From NCBI RefSeq assembly GCF_017872975.1, contig NZ_JAGGJP010000007.1, positions 62,001 to 126,000 of the forward strand: DNA of 64,000 nt. Direction: 5' to 3'. Of the stretch, positions 16,510 through 25,177 are shown one piece after another (position 1 is the stretch's first letter; each line of letters starts with the position of its first letter). The notes under the pieces were generated by a model. The model searched no databases and was not told the origin of the DNA. It saw only the letters and a list, made by a program, of their open reading frames with translations. The translations under genes and the position numbers were made by a program. The DNA comes from Rubellimicrobium aerolatum. Its GTDB lineage: Bacteria > Pseudomonadota > Alphaproteobacteria > Rhodobacterales > Rhodobacteraceae.

Positions 16510-17022
16510 TCAGTCCTTGCCCTGGCCGCCATCCTCGGCGCTGGCCTCGTTGGCGGGTTCGGCGTTGAGGTGCTCGTAGTGCTGGGTGCCGATGCGGTCG
16601 TAGAGGCCGAGCTGGGTTTCGAGGAAGTCGATGTGGCCTTCCTCGTCGCGCAGCAGCTCCATGAACAGCTCCTTGGACACGAAGTCGCCGACCTTGTCGC
16701 AGAAGGCATAGGCCTCGCGGTAGAGCGCGGCGGCCTCCTTCTCGGCGGCGAGGTCGGCCTCCAGCGTCTCGCGGGCGGTCTCGCCGATGCGGAGGGGGTC
16801 GAGCTTCTGGAGGTTGGGGTGGCCTTCGAGGAAGATGATGCGCGCGATCAGCCGGTCGGCGTGGTGCATCTCCTCGATGCTTTCCTCGCGGCTCTTCTTG
16901 GCGAGGTGGCCGAGGCCCCAGTCCTCCTGGAGACGGTAATGGAGCCAGTACTGGCTGACGGCCGTCAGTTCGCTGCGGAGCGCCCGGTTCAGATACTCGA
17001 TGACCTCGGGGTTGCCTTGCAT
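16510..17022 (-). CDS. bfr: bacterioferritin
   Basis: A 170-residue haem-containing ferritin with a four-helix bundle. Ferroxidase ligands E18, E51 and H54 and the haem-axial M52 ([11 protein letters not shown]) are present, as is the later [10 protein letters not shown] ligand block. It assembles into a 24-mer that oxidises and stores iron. The C-terminal tail past about residue 155 ([14 protein letters not shown]) is longer than in E. coli Bfr. It overlaps bfd by 34 nt in another frame, so the pair is one operon. Confidence 0.96.
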   Translation of the reverse strand: MQGNPEVIEYLNRALRSELTAVSQYWLHYRLQEDWGLGHLAKKSREESIEEMHHADRLIARIIFLEGHPNLQKLDPLRIGETARETLEADLAAEKEAAALYREAYAFCDKVGDFVSKELFMELLRDEEGHIDFLETQLGLYDRIGTQHYEHLNAEPANEASAEDGGQGKD

Positions 17023-17258
17023 TGCTTGTCCCTCTGCTGCGCCCGCAGGATCGGAACGCCGGCGGGGACCTGCAGGTTATCATTCCGTTCCATGGTGGCA
17101 AGGAAGAGCGGCAGGCAGCCGCCGCAGTCGGGCCGCTTGCCCAGGGCGCGGTAGACCTTGCCCGGCGTGATGATCGTGTCGGGGTCGGCGGCGCGCATCC
17201 AGTCGATGGCGGAATGGATGTCGCTGTCGGACAGGCCGTTGCAGTGGCAGATCATCAT
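16989..17258 (-). CDS. bfd: bacterioferritin-associated ferredoxin
   Basis: An 89-residue BFD-like [2Fe-2S] protein. The ligands are in ICHC near the N-terminus and DCGGC about 35 residues later. Bfd docks on Bfr and passes electrons to release stored iron. Two adjacent ATGs (17258, 17255) are both possible starts, with AGGAG upstream. The C-terminal extension overlaps the bfr start. The promoter region holds two palindromes that probably bind an iron regulator. Confidence 0.9.
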   Translation of the reverse strand: MMICHCNGLSDSDIHSAIDWMRAADPDTIITPGKVYRALGKRPDCGGCLPLFLATMERNDNLQVPAGVPILRAQQRDKQCKATPRSSSI

Positions 17259-17294
17259 GGCGCGGAGCGCTCCTGCGGTGCGTCGCAGCATGAC

Positions 17295-17336
17295 TGACGA
17301 AATCGCTTGGGTTCGTCAATCCTGACCAATTTGGTC
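17295..17336 (-). promoter_or_regulatory. two palindromes upstream of bfd-bfr
   Basis: TGACGAA-n10-TTCGTCA (17295-17318) and GACCAA-T-TTGGTC (17324-17336) lie 37 to 78 nt before the bfd start. Both are perfect inverted repeats. The position and the iron-storage target suggest sites for Fur-family, RirA or IscR-type regulators. Which one binds cannot be decided here. Confidence 0.55.
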
Positions 17337-17473
17337 GGAAGGGATTTCACGCCGACGTGATGCCGCGCCCAGGCCGGGTTCCGCCTTGCGCGAGGCCGGG
17401 GCCCGGGCGCAGAATGGGGCAAAGGCGGGCGTCCCGGCTCAACCGGGAGGTGTGGGGACAGGAGATTCGCGGG

Positions 17474-18292
17474 ATGCGGGTCAAGGCGGGAATGGCGAAG
17501 GTCTGTGGGCTGGCGGCCCTGCTGGCGCTGGCGGCCTGCGGAGGCGGCGGGCGGCACATGGAGACGGGAACCTCGATGGCCTCGGCCCGCGCGTCGGGCG
17601 TCGCGCCGGCCTTCGGGGATGCGGAGCCGGTGGAGTGGAAGAGCCGGTCTCCGCGCGCCTATCCGGTTCATGGCATCGACCTGTCGCGCTACCAGGCGCC
17701 GGTGGACTGGCGCACCGCCCGCGCCCATGGCGTGAGCTTCGCCTTCATCAAGGCGACCGAGGGCGGGGACCGGGTGGATGCCGGATTCGCCGGGCATTGG
17801 CGGGGCGCGGGGGCGGCGGGCGTGCCGCGCGGGGCGTACCATTTCTACTACTGGTGCGGGCCCGCCACGACACAGGCCGCTTGGTTCATCGCCAACGTCC
17901 CCAAGGAACGGGGGGCGCTGCCACCGGTGCTCGACCTCGAATGGAACAACGCCTCGCCTACCTGCGGGTCGTACCGGCCCGACCCGGAGACCGTGCGGGC
18001 CGAGGTGCAGACCTGGCTCAACATCGTCGGGCGGCACTACGACCAGCGGCCGATCATCTACACGACCCCGGACTTCTGGGAGCGCAACGAGATGTGGCGG
18101 CTGAGCGGCATGGACAAGTGGCTGCGGGCGGTGACGCGGCACCCGTCCGAGGTCTACGGCGACGCGGCCTGGACGTTCTGGCAGTATTCCGGGACCGGGC
18201 TGGTGCCCGGCGTGCAGGGGCCGGTGGACGTGAACGCCTTCGCCGGGACGCCCGACGCCTGGGCGCGCTGGGTGGCGGACCGGACGCTGTAA
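17474..18292 (+). CDS. GH25 lysozyme-like lipoprotein
   Basis: 272 residues. A lipoprotein signal ends in the lipobox LAAC22. After a linker, a glycoside hydrolase family 25 (Chalaropsis-type muramidase) domain starts at HGIDLSRYQ (D69), with catalytic D154/E156 in PVLDLEW and the YHFYYW and FWQYSGTG blocks. It would cleave peptidoglycan from a lipid-anchored periplasmic position. The ATG at 17474 is chosen because GGAG lies 9 nt upstream and it puts a proper signal at the N-terminus; the frame is open further upstream but without signal character. Confidence 0.88.
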   Translation: MRVKAGMAKVCGLAALLALAACGGGGRHMETGTSMASARASGVAPAFGDAEPVEWKSRSPRAYPVHGIDLSRYQAPVDWRTARAHGVSFAFIKATEGGDRVDAGFAGHWRGAGAAGVPRGAYHFYYWCGPATTQAAWFIANVPKERGALPPVLDLEWNNASPTCGSYRPDPETVRAEVQTWLNIVGRHYDQRPIIYTTPDFWERNEMWRLSGMDKWLRAVTRHPSEVYGDAAWTFWQYSGTGLVPGVQGPVDVNAFAGTPDAWARWVADRTL

Positions 18293-18353
18293 GGTCGCCT
18301 GCGGCATCCGGGCGCGGAGGCAACCGCCCGCGCGCCTGGCGCGTTCCGGTGGC

Positions 18354-18968
18354 ATGAGCCTTCAGGACACCATCGAGACCATCGAGGAGGCGGACCTCGC
18401 CGTGGCGGAAGCCGCGGCCGAGGTTCGCCACCATCCCGTCACCCGCGCGCTGGGCCACCTGAGCGAGGTGGCCGACCAGCCGCCGATGTTCGCCCTGGGC
18501 GCGCTGACGCTCGCCGCCGGGCTGCTCGCCGACGAAAGGCGGCTGGCCGAGGCCGGGGGGCGGCTCCTGGCTTCCGTCGCGCTCGCCACGGCGGTCAAGA
18601 GCGTGGTCAAGGCCGTGGTGGTCCGCACGCGGCCCCATGTGCTCGCCGATGGCGGGGAATACGAGAGCGGCCTCCTGGGGCGGAACGAGGGGCCGTGGAA
18701 CTCCTTCCCGTCGGGGCACACGGCGGACGCGGTGGCGGCGGCGCGGGCGGTGGCGCGGGTCTGGCCTGGGGCGGCCGTGCCGCTCTATGGCGCGGCGGCG
18801 GCCATCGGCGTGGCGCAGGTTCCCCGGTGCGCGCATTACCCGTCGGACGTGACGGCGGGCGCTCTGGTGGGGTGGGCGGCCGAGGCGACGGTTGACCGTG
18901 CGTGGCCAGCGGCCGAGCCCTTGCTCGACGCCGCGCGGGCGGCGCTGCACGGGCGCCAACTGGGCTGA
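18354..18968 (+). CDS. PAP2 family phosphatase
   Basis: A 204-residue type-2 phosphatidic-acid-phosphatase-like protein. The three PAP2 motifs are present: KAVVVRTRP (86-94), PSGH (119-122) and R158-x2-H161-x3-D165. The hydrophobic stretches near residues 46-58 and 140-155 suggest membrane association, though it is shorter and more acidic at the N-terminus than typical lipid phosphatases. The substrate (phosphatidate, undecaprenyl pyrophosphate or another) is unknown. It converges with fdsD, with 3 nt between. Confidence 0.85.
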   Translation: MSLQDTIETIEEADLAVAEAAAEVRHHPVTRALGHLSEVADQPPMFALGALTLAAGLLADERRLAEAGGRLLASVALATAVKSVVKAVVVRTRPHVLADGGEYESGLLGRNEGPWNSFPSGHTADAVAAARAVARVWPGAAVPLYGAAAAIGVAQVPRCAHYPSDVTAGALVGWAAEATVDRAWPAAEPLLDAARAALHGRQLG

Positions 18969-18971
18969 GGG

Positions 18972-19196
18972 TCAGGCGGTCGGGACGCGCAGCCGCTCCA
19001 CCGCCCGGAGCGCGAGCGGCGACAGGCCCGCGCCGCCGGCGTCCGCGTGGGCAAGGAGCGCGGTCAGCATCCGGGGCTCCCAGAAGGCCTTGAGGTGGGC
19101 CGCGACCTCCTCGGCCTGGATGTCGCCGGGTTGGGAGGCGAAGAACGTGGCGATCTGGTTCGCCATGCGGACGAGCTTGGCGGCGTCAGCGGACAA
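18972..19196 (-). CDS. fdsD: formate dehydrogenase delta subunit
   Basis: A 74-residue FdsD with the conserved LVRMANQIATFFASQPGD and AEEVAAHLKAFWEPRM blocks. In Rhodobacter capsulatus FdsD is needed for a functional FdsABG complex and, with FdsC, for cofactor insertion. The TTG at 19196 is the likely start: it gives the usual ten residues before MANQ and is preceded by GGGAGGGA. It overlaps fdhD by 11 nt and closes the fdsGBACD operon. Confidence 0.85.
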   Translation of the reverse strand: MSADAAKLVRMANQIATFFASQPGDIQAEEVAAHLKAFWEPRMLTALLAHADAGGAGLSPLALRAVERLRVPTA

Positions 19197-20037
19197 AGCG
19201 CGGTCCCTCCCGGCGGCGGCGGGTGACGATGCGGCGGGGGTGGGTGAAGACCTGCACCTCCCCCCGCGAGGTGGAGGCAAGGGTGAGGTTGGCGGCGTCG
19301 GCGATCCGCACCGCGCGGGCGGTGGGGGCCGAGACGGCGAGGAGGATCGGGCAGCCGGCCATGACGGTCTTCTGGATCATCTCGACCGACAGGCGCGAGG
19401 TCAGGGCGATGGCGCCCATCGAGGGGTCGATGCCGGCGCGGGCCATTGCGCCGATCAGCTTGTCGAGCGCGTTGTGGCGGCCCACGTCCTCGCGCGCCAG
19501 CAGGATGCCCTGACCGGGTTGCCAGAAGCCCGCCGCGTGGACGGCCCGCGTCTCGTCGTGGAGGGGCTGCCAGTCGCGCAGCTCCCCCAGCGCGAAGCGG
19601 GCGTCGGCGGTGGTGAGGCCGGCGTAGGCTTCGGGCAGGACGGGGAGCGGGCGGAGCGCCTGGGCGAGCGAGTCGATGCCGCAGAGGCCGCAGCCCACCG
19701 GGCCGACGGAGGCGCGGCGGCGCGAGCGAAGGGCCTGCTCGGCCTCGGGCGGGAGCCACATCCGCGCCTCCAGGCCCGGGCCCGAGGGGGTGTCGTGGGC
19801 GACGACCTCGACCTCCGGCAGGAGGTGGCGGGGCGCGATGCCTTCGGTGAGGGTGAAGCCGAGGGCGAAGTCCACGAGGTCGGCGGGGGTCGCCATCATC
19901 ACCGCCTGGGTGCCGCCGTTGTAGACGAGCGCCACGGGCGTCTCTTCCGGCAGGGACCGGGAGACGTGCACGCCCTCGGGCGACACCGCGCGGACGCGGG
20001 CCGTGGGGGCGCTGGCCGGGATCATGCCGGAGAGCAT
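19186..20037 (-). CDS. fdhD: formate dehydrogenase accessory protein FdhD/FdsC
   Basis: A 283-residue FdhD-family protein with the C116-x2-C119 pair (GCGLCGIDS), the EDVGRHNALDK block and the TSRLSVEMIQK segment. It carries sulfur from a cysteine desulfurase to the bis-MGD cofactor of formate dehydrogenase; the R. capsulatus homologue FdsC also binds the cofactor. The ATG at 20037 lies 7 nt after the fdsA stop, whereas a longer frame to 20094 would overlap fdsA. It is the fourth gene of the fds operon. Confidence 0.92.
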   Translation of the reverse strand: MLSGMIPASAPTARVRAVSPEGVHVSRSLPEETPVALVYNGGTQAVMMATPADLVDFALGFTLTEGIAPRHLLPEVEVVAHDTPSGPGLEARMWLPPEAEQALRSRRRASVGPVGCGLCGIDSLAQALRPLPVLPEAYAGLTTADARFALGELRDWQPLHDETRAVHAAGFWQPGQGILLAREDVGRHNALDKLIGAMARAGIDPSMGAIALTSRLSVEMIQKTVMAGCPILLAVSAPTARAVRIADAANLTLASTSRGEVQVFTHPRRIVTRRRREGPRFVR

Positions 20038-20044
20038 GGTCCCG

Positions 20045-22963
20045 TCACTCCGCCGCGGGAAGGACGCGGCGGGAGAGGTCCGCCTGCCGGGCATAGTCCA
20101 CCTGCCAGTCCGAGGGGCCGTTCGTCAGCGCCACCTGCACCGCCGTCACCTTGTATTCCGGGCAGTTCGTCGCCCAGTCCGAGAAGTCCGTGGTGATGAC
20201 GTTAGCCTGCGTGTCGGGGTGGTGGAAGGTGGTGTAGACGACGCCGGGCGACACGCGGTCGGTGAGGAGCGCGCGGAGCGAGGTGTCCCCCGCCCGCGAG
20301 GCGAGGCGCACCCAGTCGCCGTCCTTGATGCCCCGCACCTCGGCGTCGTGGGGGTGGATCTCCAGCACGTCCTGGTCGTGCCAGACGGTGTTGGCGGTGC
20401 GGCGGGTCTGCGCGCCGACGTTGTATTGCGACAGGATGCGGCCCGTCGTCAGCAGCAGCGGGAAGCGGGGGCCGGTCCTTTCCTCGGTCGCGACGTATTC
20501 GGTGACGATGAAGCGGCCCTTGCCCCGCATGAAGCCGTCCACGTGCATGATGGGCGTGCCCTCGGGGTGCAATTCGTTGCAGGGCCACTGGACGGAGCCC
20601 TTCTCCTCCAGCAGCTCGTAGGAGACGCCGGCGAAGGAGGGGGTCGTGGCCGCGATCTCGTCCATGACCTGCGCCGGGTGGGTGTAGGCCCAGCCCGCGC
20701 CCATGGCGTTGGCGAGGAGCTGCGTCACCTCCCAGTCGGCGAAGCCGTTCAGGGGCTGCATGACCTTGCGGACGCGGTTGATGCGGCGCTCGGCGTTGGT
20801 GAAGGTGCCGTCCTTTTCGAGGAAGGTGCAGCCGGGCAGGAAGACGTGGGCGTAGTTCGCCGTCTCGTTCAGGAAGAGGTCCTGCACGATCACGCAGTCC
20901 ATCGCCGCGAGTCCCGCCGCGACGTGGTGGGTGTCGGGGTCGCTTTGCAGGATGTCCTCGCCCTGCACATACAGGCCCTTGAAGGTGCCCTCGACCGCCG
21001 CATCCAGCATATTGGGGATGCGGAGGCCGGGCTCCTTGTCGAGGACCGCGCCCCAGAGACGCTCGAACACGTCGCGCGTGGCGTCCTGGCTGACGTGGCG
21101 GTAGCCCGGCAGCTCGTGGGGGAACGACCCCATGTCGCAGGCGCCCTGCACGTTGTTCTGGCCGCGCAGGGGGTTCACGCCGACGCCGGGGCGGCCGAGA
21201 TTGCCGGTCAGCATCGCGAGGTTGGCGATGGCCATGACGGTGGTGGAGCCCTGGGAGTGTTCCGTCACGCCCAGGCCGTAGTAGATCGCGCCGTTGCCGC
21301 CCGTGGCGAAGAGGCGCGCAGCGGCGCGGAGGTCCTGCGGGTCCACGCCGGTCAGGAGGGCGATGGCCTCCGGGCTGTGGCGGTCCTGGGCGACGAACTC
21401 GGCGTAATGCTGGAACTCGTCCCAGTCGCAGCGTTCGCGGATGAAGCGTTCGTCGTAGAGACCCTCGGTGACGATGACGTGGGCCAGCGCCGTCACCACG
21501 GCGACGTTGGTGCCGGGGCGGAGGGGGAGGTGGTGCGCGGCCTCGACGTGCGGGGAGCGCACGAGGTCGATGCGGCGGGGGTCGATGACGATGAGCCTGG
21601 CGCCCTCGCGCAGGCGCTTCTTGAGGCGGGAGGCGAAGACGGGGTGGCCGTCGGTCGGGTTCGCGCCGATGACGATGACGACATCGGTGTGTTCCACCGA
21701 GTCGAAGTCCTGCGTGCCGGCGCTCGTGCCGAAGGCGCGGCCGAGGCCGTAGCCGGTGGGCGAGTGGCAGACGCGGGCGCAGGTGTCGGTGTTGTTGTTG
21801 CCGAAGACGGCGCGGATCATCTTCTGGACGAGATAGGTCTCCTCGTTGGTGCAGCGCGAGGAGGTGATGCCGCCGATGGACTTGACGCCGTGACGGGCCT
21901 GGATGTCGCGGAGGCGGGTCGCGGCGAAGGTGATCGCCTCGTCCCAGGTCACGACTTCCCAGGGGTCGGTGATGCGTTCGCGGATCATCGGCGCGGTGAT
22001 GCGGTCGCCGTGGCTCGCGTAGCCCCAGGCGAAGCGGCCCTTGACGCAGGAATGGCCGCGGTTGGCCTTGCCGTGCTTCCACGGCGTCATGCGGACGACG
22101 GTGTCGCCGCGCATCTCGGCCTCGAAGGAGCAGCCGACGCCGCAATAGGCGCAGGTCGTCACCACCTTGCGGTCGGGGGTGCCGATCTCGATGACGCTCT
22201 TTTCCTGAAGCGTGGCCGTGGGGCAGGCCTGGACGCAGGCGCCGCAGGACACGCAGTCGGAGGACAGGAACGAGTCGCCGGCCATGCCCGCCGACACGCG
22301 GGAGTCGAAGCCCCGGCCTTGAATCGTCAGGGCGAAGGTGCCCTGCACCTCCTCGCAGGCGCGGACGCAGCGGGAGCAGACGATGCACTTGGACGGGTCG
22401 TAGGTGAAGTAGGGGTTGGAATCGTCCTTGGGGATGAACTGCGGGTTCGCGTCCCCGTCCTGACGGCGCAGGAAGTGGTTGGCGAGGGGCGCCTGGGGCG
22501 GGGCCTCGTAGCGGACCTCGCGCAGGCCGACGGCGCCGGCCATGTCCTGCAGCTCGCAGTCGCCGTTGGCCGCGCAGGTCAGGCAGTCGAGCGGGTGGTC
22601 GGAGATGTAGAGCTCCATGACGCCCTTGCGGAGCTTGTGCAGCTTGGGCGTCTGGGTGTGGACGACCATCCCCTCGGTCACGGGGGTGGTGCAGGAGGCG
22701 GGGGTGCCGCGCCGCCCCTCGATCTCCACGGCGCAAAGGCGGCAGGAGCCCCAGGCCTCTAGGTTGTCGGTGGCGCAGAGCTTGGGGATCGCGATGCCGA
22801 GGGTGTTGGATGCGCGCATCACCGACGTGCCCTCGGGCACGGTCACGGGGAAGCCGTCGATGGTGAGGGTCACGGTCCGTTGCGAGGTGCGCGCGGGCGT
22901 GCCGAAGTCGCGGTCCGAGAACGCGGGAGCGCCGTCGAGTCCGGGGATGATGAAGTCCTTCAT
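20045..22963 (-). CDS. fdsA: NAD-dependent formate dehydrogenase alpha subunit (molybdenum)
   Basis: 972 residues. An N-terminal [2Fe-2S] domain (C63, C74, C77, C91) is followed by a NuoG-type Cys/His segment (C127, C130, C136). Two [4Fe-4S] ferredoxin motifs (C193-x2-C-x2-C-x3-C203; C237-x2-C-x2-C-x3-C247) and a further cluster (C271, C274, C278, C306) follow. The bis-MGD domain has the metal-ligand C399 next to H400 in VCHSPTGYG, so it is a Cys and not a selenocysteine enzyme. It oxidises formate to CO2 and passes electrons through FdsB/FdsG to NAD in the cytoplasm. A strong AAAGGAGG ribosome-binding site precedes it, and conserved element B lies in the 136-bp gap after fdsB. Confidence 0.97.
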   Translation of the reverse strand: MKDFIIPGLDGAPAFSDRDFGTPARTSQRTVTLTIDGFPVTVPEGTSVMRASNTLGIAIPKLCATDNLEAWGSCRLCAVEIEGRRGTPASCTTPVTEGMVVHTQTPKLHKLRKGVMELYISDHPLDCLTCAANGDCELQDMAGAVGLREVRYEAPPQAPLANHFLRRQDGDANPQFIPKDDSNPYFTYDPSKCIVCSRCVRACEEVQGTFALTIQGRGFDSRVSAGMAGDSFLSSDCVSCGACVQACPTATLQEKSVIEIGTPDRKVVTTCAYCGVGCSFEAEMRGDTVVRMTPWKHGKANRGHSCVKGRFAWGYASHGDRITAPMIRERITDPWEVVTWDEAITFAATRLRDIQARHGVKSIGGITSSRCTNEETYLVQKMIRAVFGNNNTDTCARVCHSPTGYGLGRAFGTSAGTQDFDSVEHTDVVIVIGANPTDGHPVFASRLKKRLREGARLIVIDPRRIDLVRSPHVEAAHHLPLRPGTNVAVVTALAHVIVTEGLYDERFIRERCDWDEFQHYAEFVAQDRHSPEAIALLTGVDPQDLRAAARLFATGGNGAIYYGLGVTEHSQGSTTVMAIANLAMLTGNLGRPGVGVNPLRGQNNVQGACDMGSFPHELPGYRHVSQDATRDVFERLWGAVLDKEPGLRIPNMLDAAVEGTFKGLYVQGEDILQSDPDTHHVAAGLAAMDCVIVQDLFLNETANYAHVFLPGCTFLEKDGTFTNAERRINRVRKVMQPLNGFADWEVTQLLANAMGAGWAYTHPAQVMDEIAATTPSFAGVSYELLEEKGSVQWPCNELHPEGTPIMHVDGFMRGKGRFIVTEYVATEERTGPRFPLLLTTGRILSQYNVGAQTRRTANTVWHDQDVLEIHPHDAEVRGIKDGDWVRLASRAGDTSLRALLTDRVSPGVVYTTFHHPDTQANVITTDFSDWATNCPEYKVTAVQVALTNGPSDWQVDYARQADLSRRVLPAAE

Positions 22964-23001
22964 GGCCGCGCCTCCTTTGTCCTTTGGGTTGCCTGTGCGT
23001 G

Positions 23002-23051
23002 TGAGGGGGAGAATCGCATGAAAGCGTTAACGGCGTCCGACAGCAACGAAC
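23002..23051 (-). promoter_or_regulatory. three-copy conserved upstream element, copy B
   Basis: On the minus strand it reads CGTTGCTGTCGGACGCC, then GTTAACGCTTTCATGCGAT, then TCTCCCCCTCAC, ending 39 nt before the fdsA start, exactly as copy A does before hyuB. Its location inside the fds operon, between fdsB and fdsA, suggests an internal promoter or an RNA control point in the 5' region of fdsA. The distal palindrome is degenerate here, but TTCGCGCAAC beyond it is shared with copy C. Confidence 0.6.
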
Positions 23052-23099
23052 GGTCAGGGGGCGATTCGCGCAACACCTCCGGGGTGGCGGGTCGGGGGC

Positions 23100-24629
23100 T
23101 CATTCCGCCGCCTCCCGCTGGCGCGCGAAGTCGTCGGGGAAGTGGGTGAGGGCGGACATCACCGGGTAGGGGGTGAAGCCGCCCAGCGCGCAGAGGGAGC
23201 CGTCGCGCATCGTGTCGCAGAGGTCCACGAGGAGGGGGAGCGCCGAGGGGTCGCCGGCGGCGATGCGGTCCACCGTCTCCACGCCGCGCACCGCGCCGAT
23301 GCGGCAGGGGGTGCACTTGCCGCAGGACTCGACGGCGCAGAACTCCATCGCGAAGCGGGCCTGCTGGAGCATATCGACGGAATCGTCGAAGACCACGATC
23401 CCGGCGTGGCCGATGAGGCCGCCTTGGCCGTCGAACTCCTCGTAGCCGAAGGGGGTCGCGAACTTGGAGGGCGGGAAGTAGGCCCCGAGGGGGCCGCCGA
23501 CCTGCACGGCCTTGACGGGGCGGCCCGTCGCCGTGCCTCCGGCGATGTCCTCGACGATCTCGCCGAGGCTCATCCCGAAGGCGGTCTCGAAGAGGCCGCC
23601 GTGGCGGACGTTGCCGGCAATCTGGAGGGGGATGGTCCCGCGCGAGCGGCCCAGGCCGAAGTCCTTGTAGGCCCCGGCCCCGTTGGCGAAGATCCAGGGG
23701 ACGGTGGCGAGCGAGATGACGTTGTTGACCACCGTGGGCTGGCCGAAGAGGCCGTGGAGCGCGGGCAGCGGCGGCTTGGCGCGGACGGTGCCGCGCTTGC
23801 CTTCGAGCGAGTTGAGGAGCGAGGTCTCCTCGCCGCAGACATAGGCGCCCGCGCCGACGCGCACCTCCAGGTCGAAGGCGGGGCCTTGGCCCAGCAGGGA
23901 CGGGCCGAGGAGGCCGTGGGATGTCGCGACGCGGATCGCCTCGGTCATCTGGTGGATGGCGTCGGGGTATTCGGAGCGGATGTAGACGTAGCCTCTGGTC
24001 GCGCCGACGGTCAGGCCGGCGATGGCCATGCCCTCGATGAGGGTGAGGGGGTCGCCCTCCATCAGCATCCGGTCGGCGAAGGTGCCCGAGTCCCCCTCGT
24101 CGGCGTTGCAGACGATGTATTTCCTGGGGGCCTGGGCGAGGGCGACGGTGCCCCACTTGACGCCCGTGGGGAAGCCCGCGCCGCCGCGCCCGCGCAGGCC
24201 GGAGGTCTTGACCTCGTCCAGACGCTCGTCGGGGGTCATGGCGAGGGCGCGGCGGAGGCCGGACAGGCCGCCGTGGCGTTCGTAGTCGGGCATCGACAGC
24301 GGGTCGATGAGGCCGACGCGGGCGAAGGTCAGGCGGGTCTGGCGGGCGAACCAGGGGATGTCCTCGACGGGGCCGAGCGCCTTGGGGTGGGTGGTGATGT
24401 CCTCGAAGAGGAGGGCGGGCACGTCCTCGGGGGTCAGGGGCCCGAAGGCGGTGCGGCCGGACCGGGTCTCGATCTCGACCAGCGGTTCGAGCCAGACCAT
24501 GCCGCGCGAGCCGTTGCGGACGAGATCGACGGGGAGGCCGGTCCGGGCGGCCTCGGCCAGGATCGCCTCGGCCACGGCGTCGGCCCCGAGGGCGCGGGCG
24601 GCGGCGTCGCGGGGGACGTAGATCCTCAT
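23100..24629 (-). CDS. fdsB: NAD-dependent formate dehydrogenase beta subunit (diaphorase)
   Basis: A 509-residue NuoF-like subunit. A short thioredoxin-like N-terminus precedes the NAD/FMN-binding core with GRGGAGFPTGVKW, NADEGDSGTFADR and GAGAYVCGEETSL. The [4Fe-4S] ligands lie in ESCGKCTPCRIG near residue 435, and a fourth cysteine follows about 40 residues later. It passes electrons from FdsA to NAD through FMN. It shares an ATGA overlap with fdsG upstream. Confidence 0.95.
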   Translation of the reverse strand: MRIYVPRDAAARALGADAVAEAILAEAARTGLPVDLVRNGSRGMVWLEPLVEIETRSGRTAFGPLTPEDVPALLFEDITTHPKALGPVEDIPWFARQTRLTFARVGLIDPLSMPDYERHGGLSGLRRALAMTPDERLDEVKTSGLRGRGGAGFPTGVKWGTVALAQAPRKYIVCNADEGDSGTFADRMLMEGDPLTLIEGMAIAGLTVGATRGYVYIRSEYPDAIHQMTEAIRVATSHGLLGPSLLGQGPAFDLEVRVGAGAYVCGEETSLLNSLEGKRGTVRAKPPLPALHGLFGQPTVVNNVISLATVPWIFANGAGAYKDFGLGRSRGTIPLQIAGNVRHGGLFETAFGMSLGEIVEDIAGGTATGRPVKAVQVGGPLGAYFPPSKFATPFGYEEFDGQGGLIGHAGIVVFDDSVDMLQQARFAMEFCAVESCGKCTPCRIGAVRGVETVDRIAAGDPSALPLLVDLCDTMRDGSLCALGGFTPYPVMSALTHFPDDFARQREAAE

Positions 24630-25084
24630 CGGGCGGCCTCCCGCAGGGTGGCGGGCGTGGCGCGGCCGAGGAGGCGGTCGTTCACGAGGGCGGCGGGGCC
24701 GCAGGCGCAGAGGCCGAGGCAGTAGACGGGCTCGACCGTCACCTTCCCGTCGGGGGTGGTGCCGTAGGTGGACAGGCCGAAGGCGCGCAGCGTGGCGGCG
24801 ATGAGGTCGCGGCCGCCCTGGGCCTGGCACGCCTCGGCGGCGCAGAGCTTGACGACGGTGGGGCCAGCAGGGGTCGTGCGGAAGTCGTGGTAGAAGGAGA
24901 CGACGCCGTGGACCTCGGCCCGGCCGAGGTTGAGGGCGTTCGCGAGGACGGGGATCGCGGGGTCCGGGATGTGGCCCCATTCGGCCTGGATGGCGTGCAG
25001 GATCGGCAGGAGCGGGCCTTCGAGCCCCAGATGGGCCCCGATGATCTCGTGGAGGCGCGCGGACAGGTCGGCTGCGTCGAGCAT
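24626..25084 (-). CDS. fdsG: NAD-dependent formate dehydrogenase gamma subunit
   Basis: A 152-residue NuoE-like [2Fe-2S] subunit. Cluster ligands are CAAEAC and, about 35 residues later, CLGLC. The N-terminal helical part has the HGVVSFYHDFRTTP block. It relays electrons within the FdsGBA complex. The ATG at 25084 has GGGAG at 8 nt and gives the family N-terminus. It is the first gene of the operon, behind a LysR-type palindrome. Confidence 0.94.
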   Translation of the reverse strand: MLDAADLSARLHEIIGAHLGLEGPLLPILHAIQAEWGHIPDPAIPVLANALNLGRAEVHGVVSFYHDFRTTPAGPTVVKLCAAEACQAQGGRDLIAATLRAFGLSTYGTTPDGKVTVEPVYCLGLCACGPAALVNDRLLGRATPATLREAAR

Positions 25085-25154
25085 GAAGGCTCCCGGTTGG
25101 CTGGCGCGGAGGGTCGCGCCGTTCACGCCGGGAATCAAGATCGACCTTCCGTGA

Positions 25155-25177
25155 ATCGATAGATCTTGCCTATCGAT
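25155..25177 (-). promoter_or_regulatory. LysR-type palindromic operator of the fds operon
   Basis: A perfect inverted repeat ATCGATAG-n7-CTATCGAT centred 82 nt upstream of the fdsG start. It has the T-n11-A layout of LysR recognition sites and overlaps the last codons of the lysR gene. An A/T-rich hexamer-like stretch follows toward fdsG. Confidence 0.65.
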
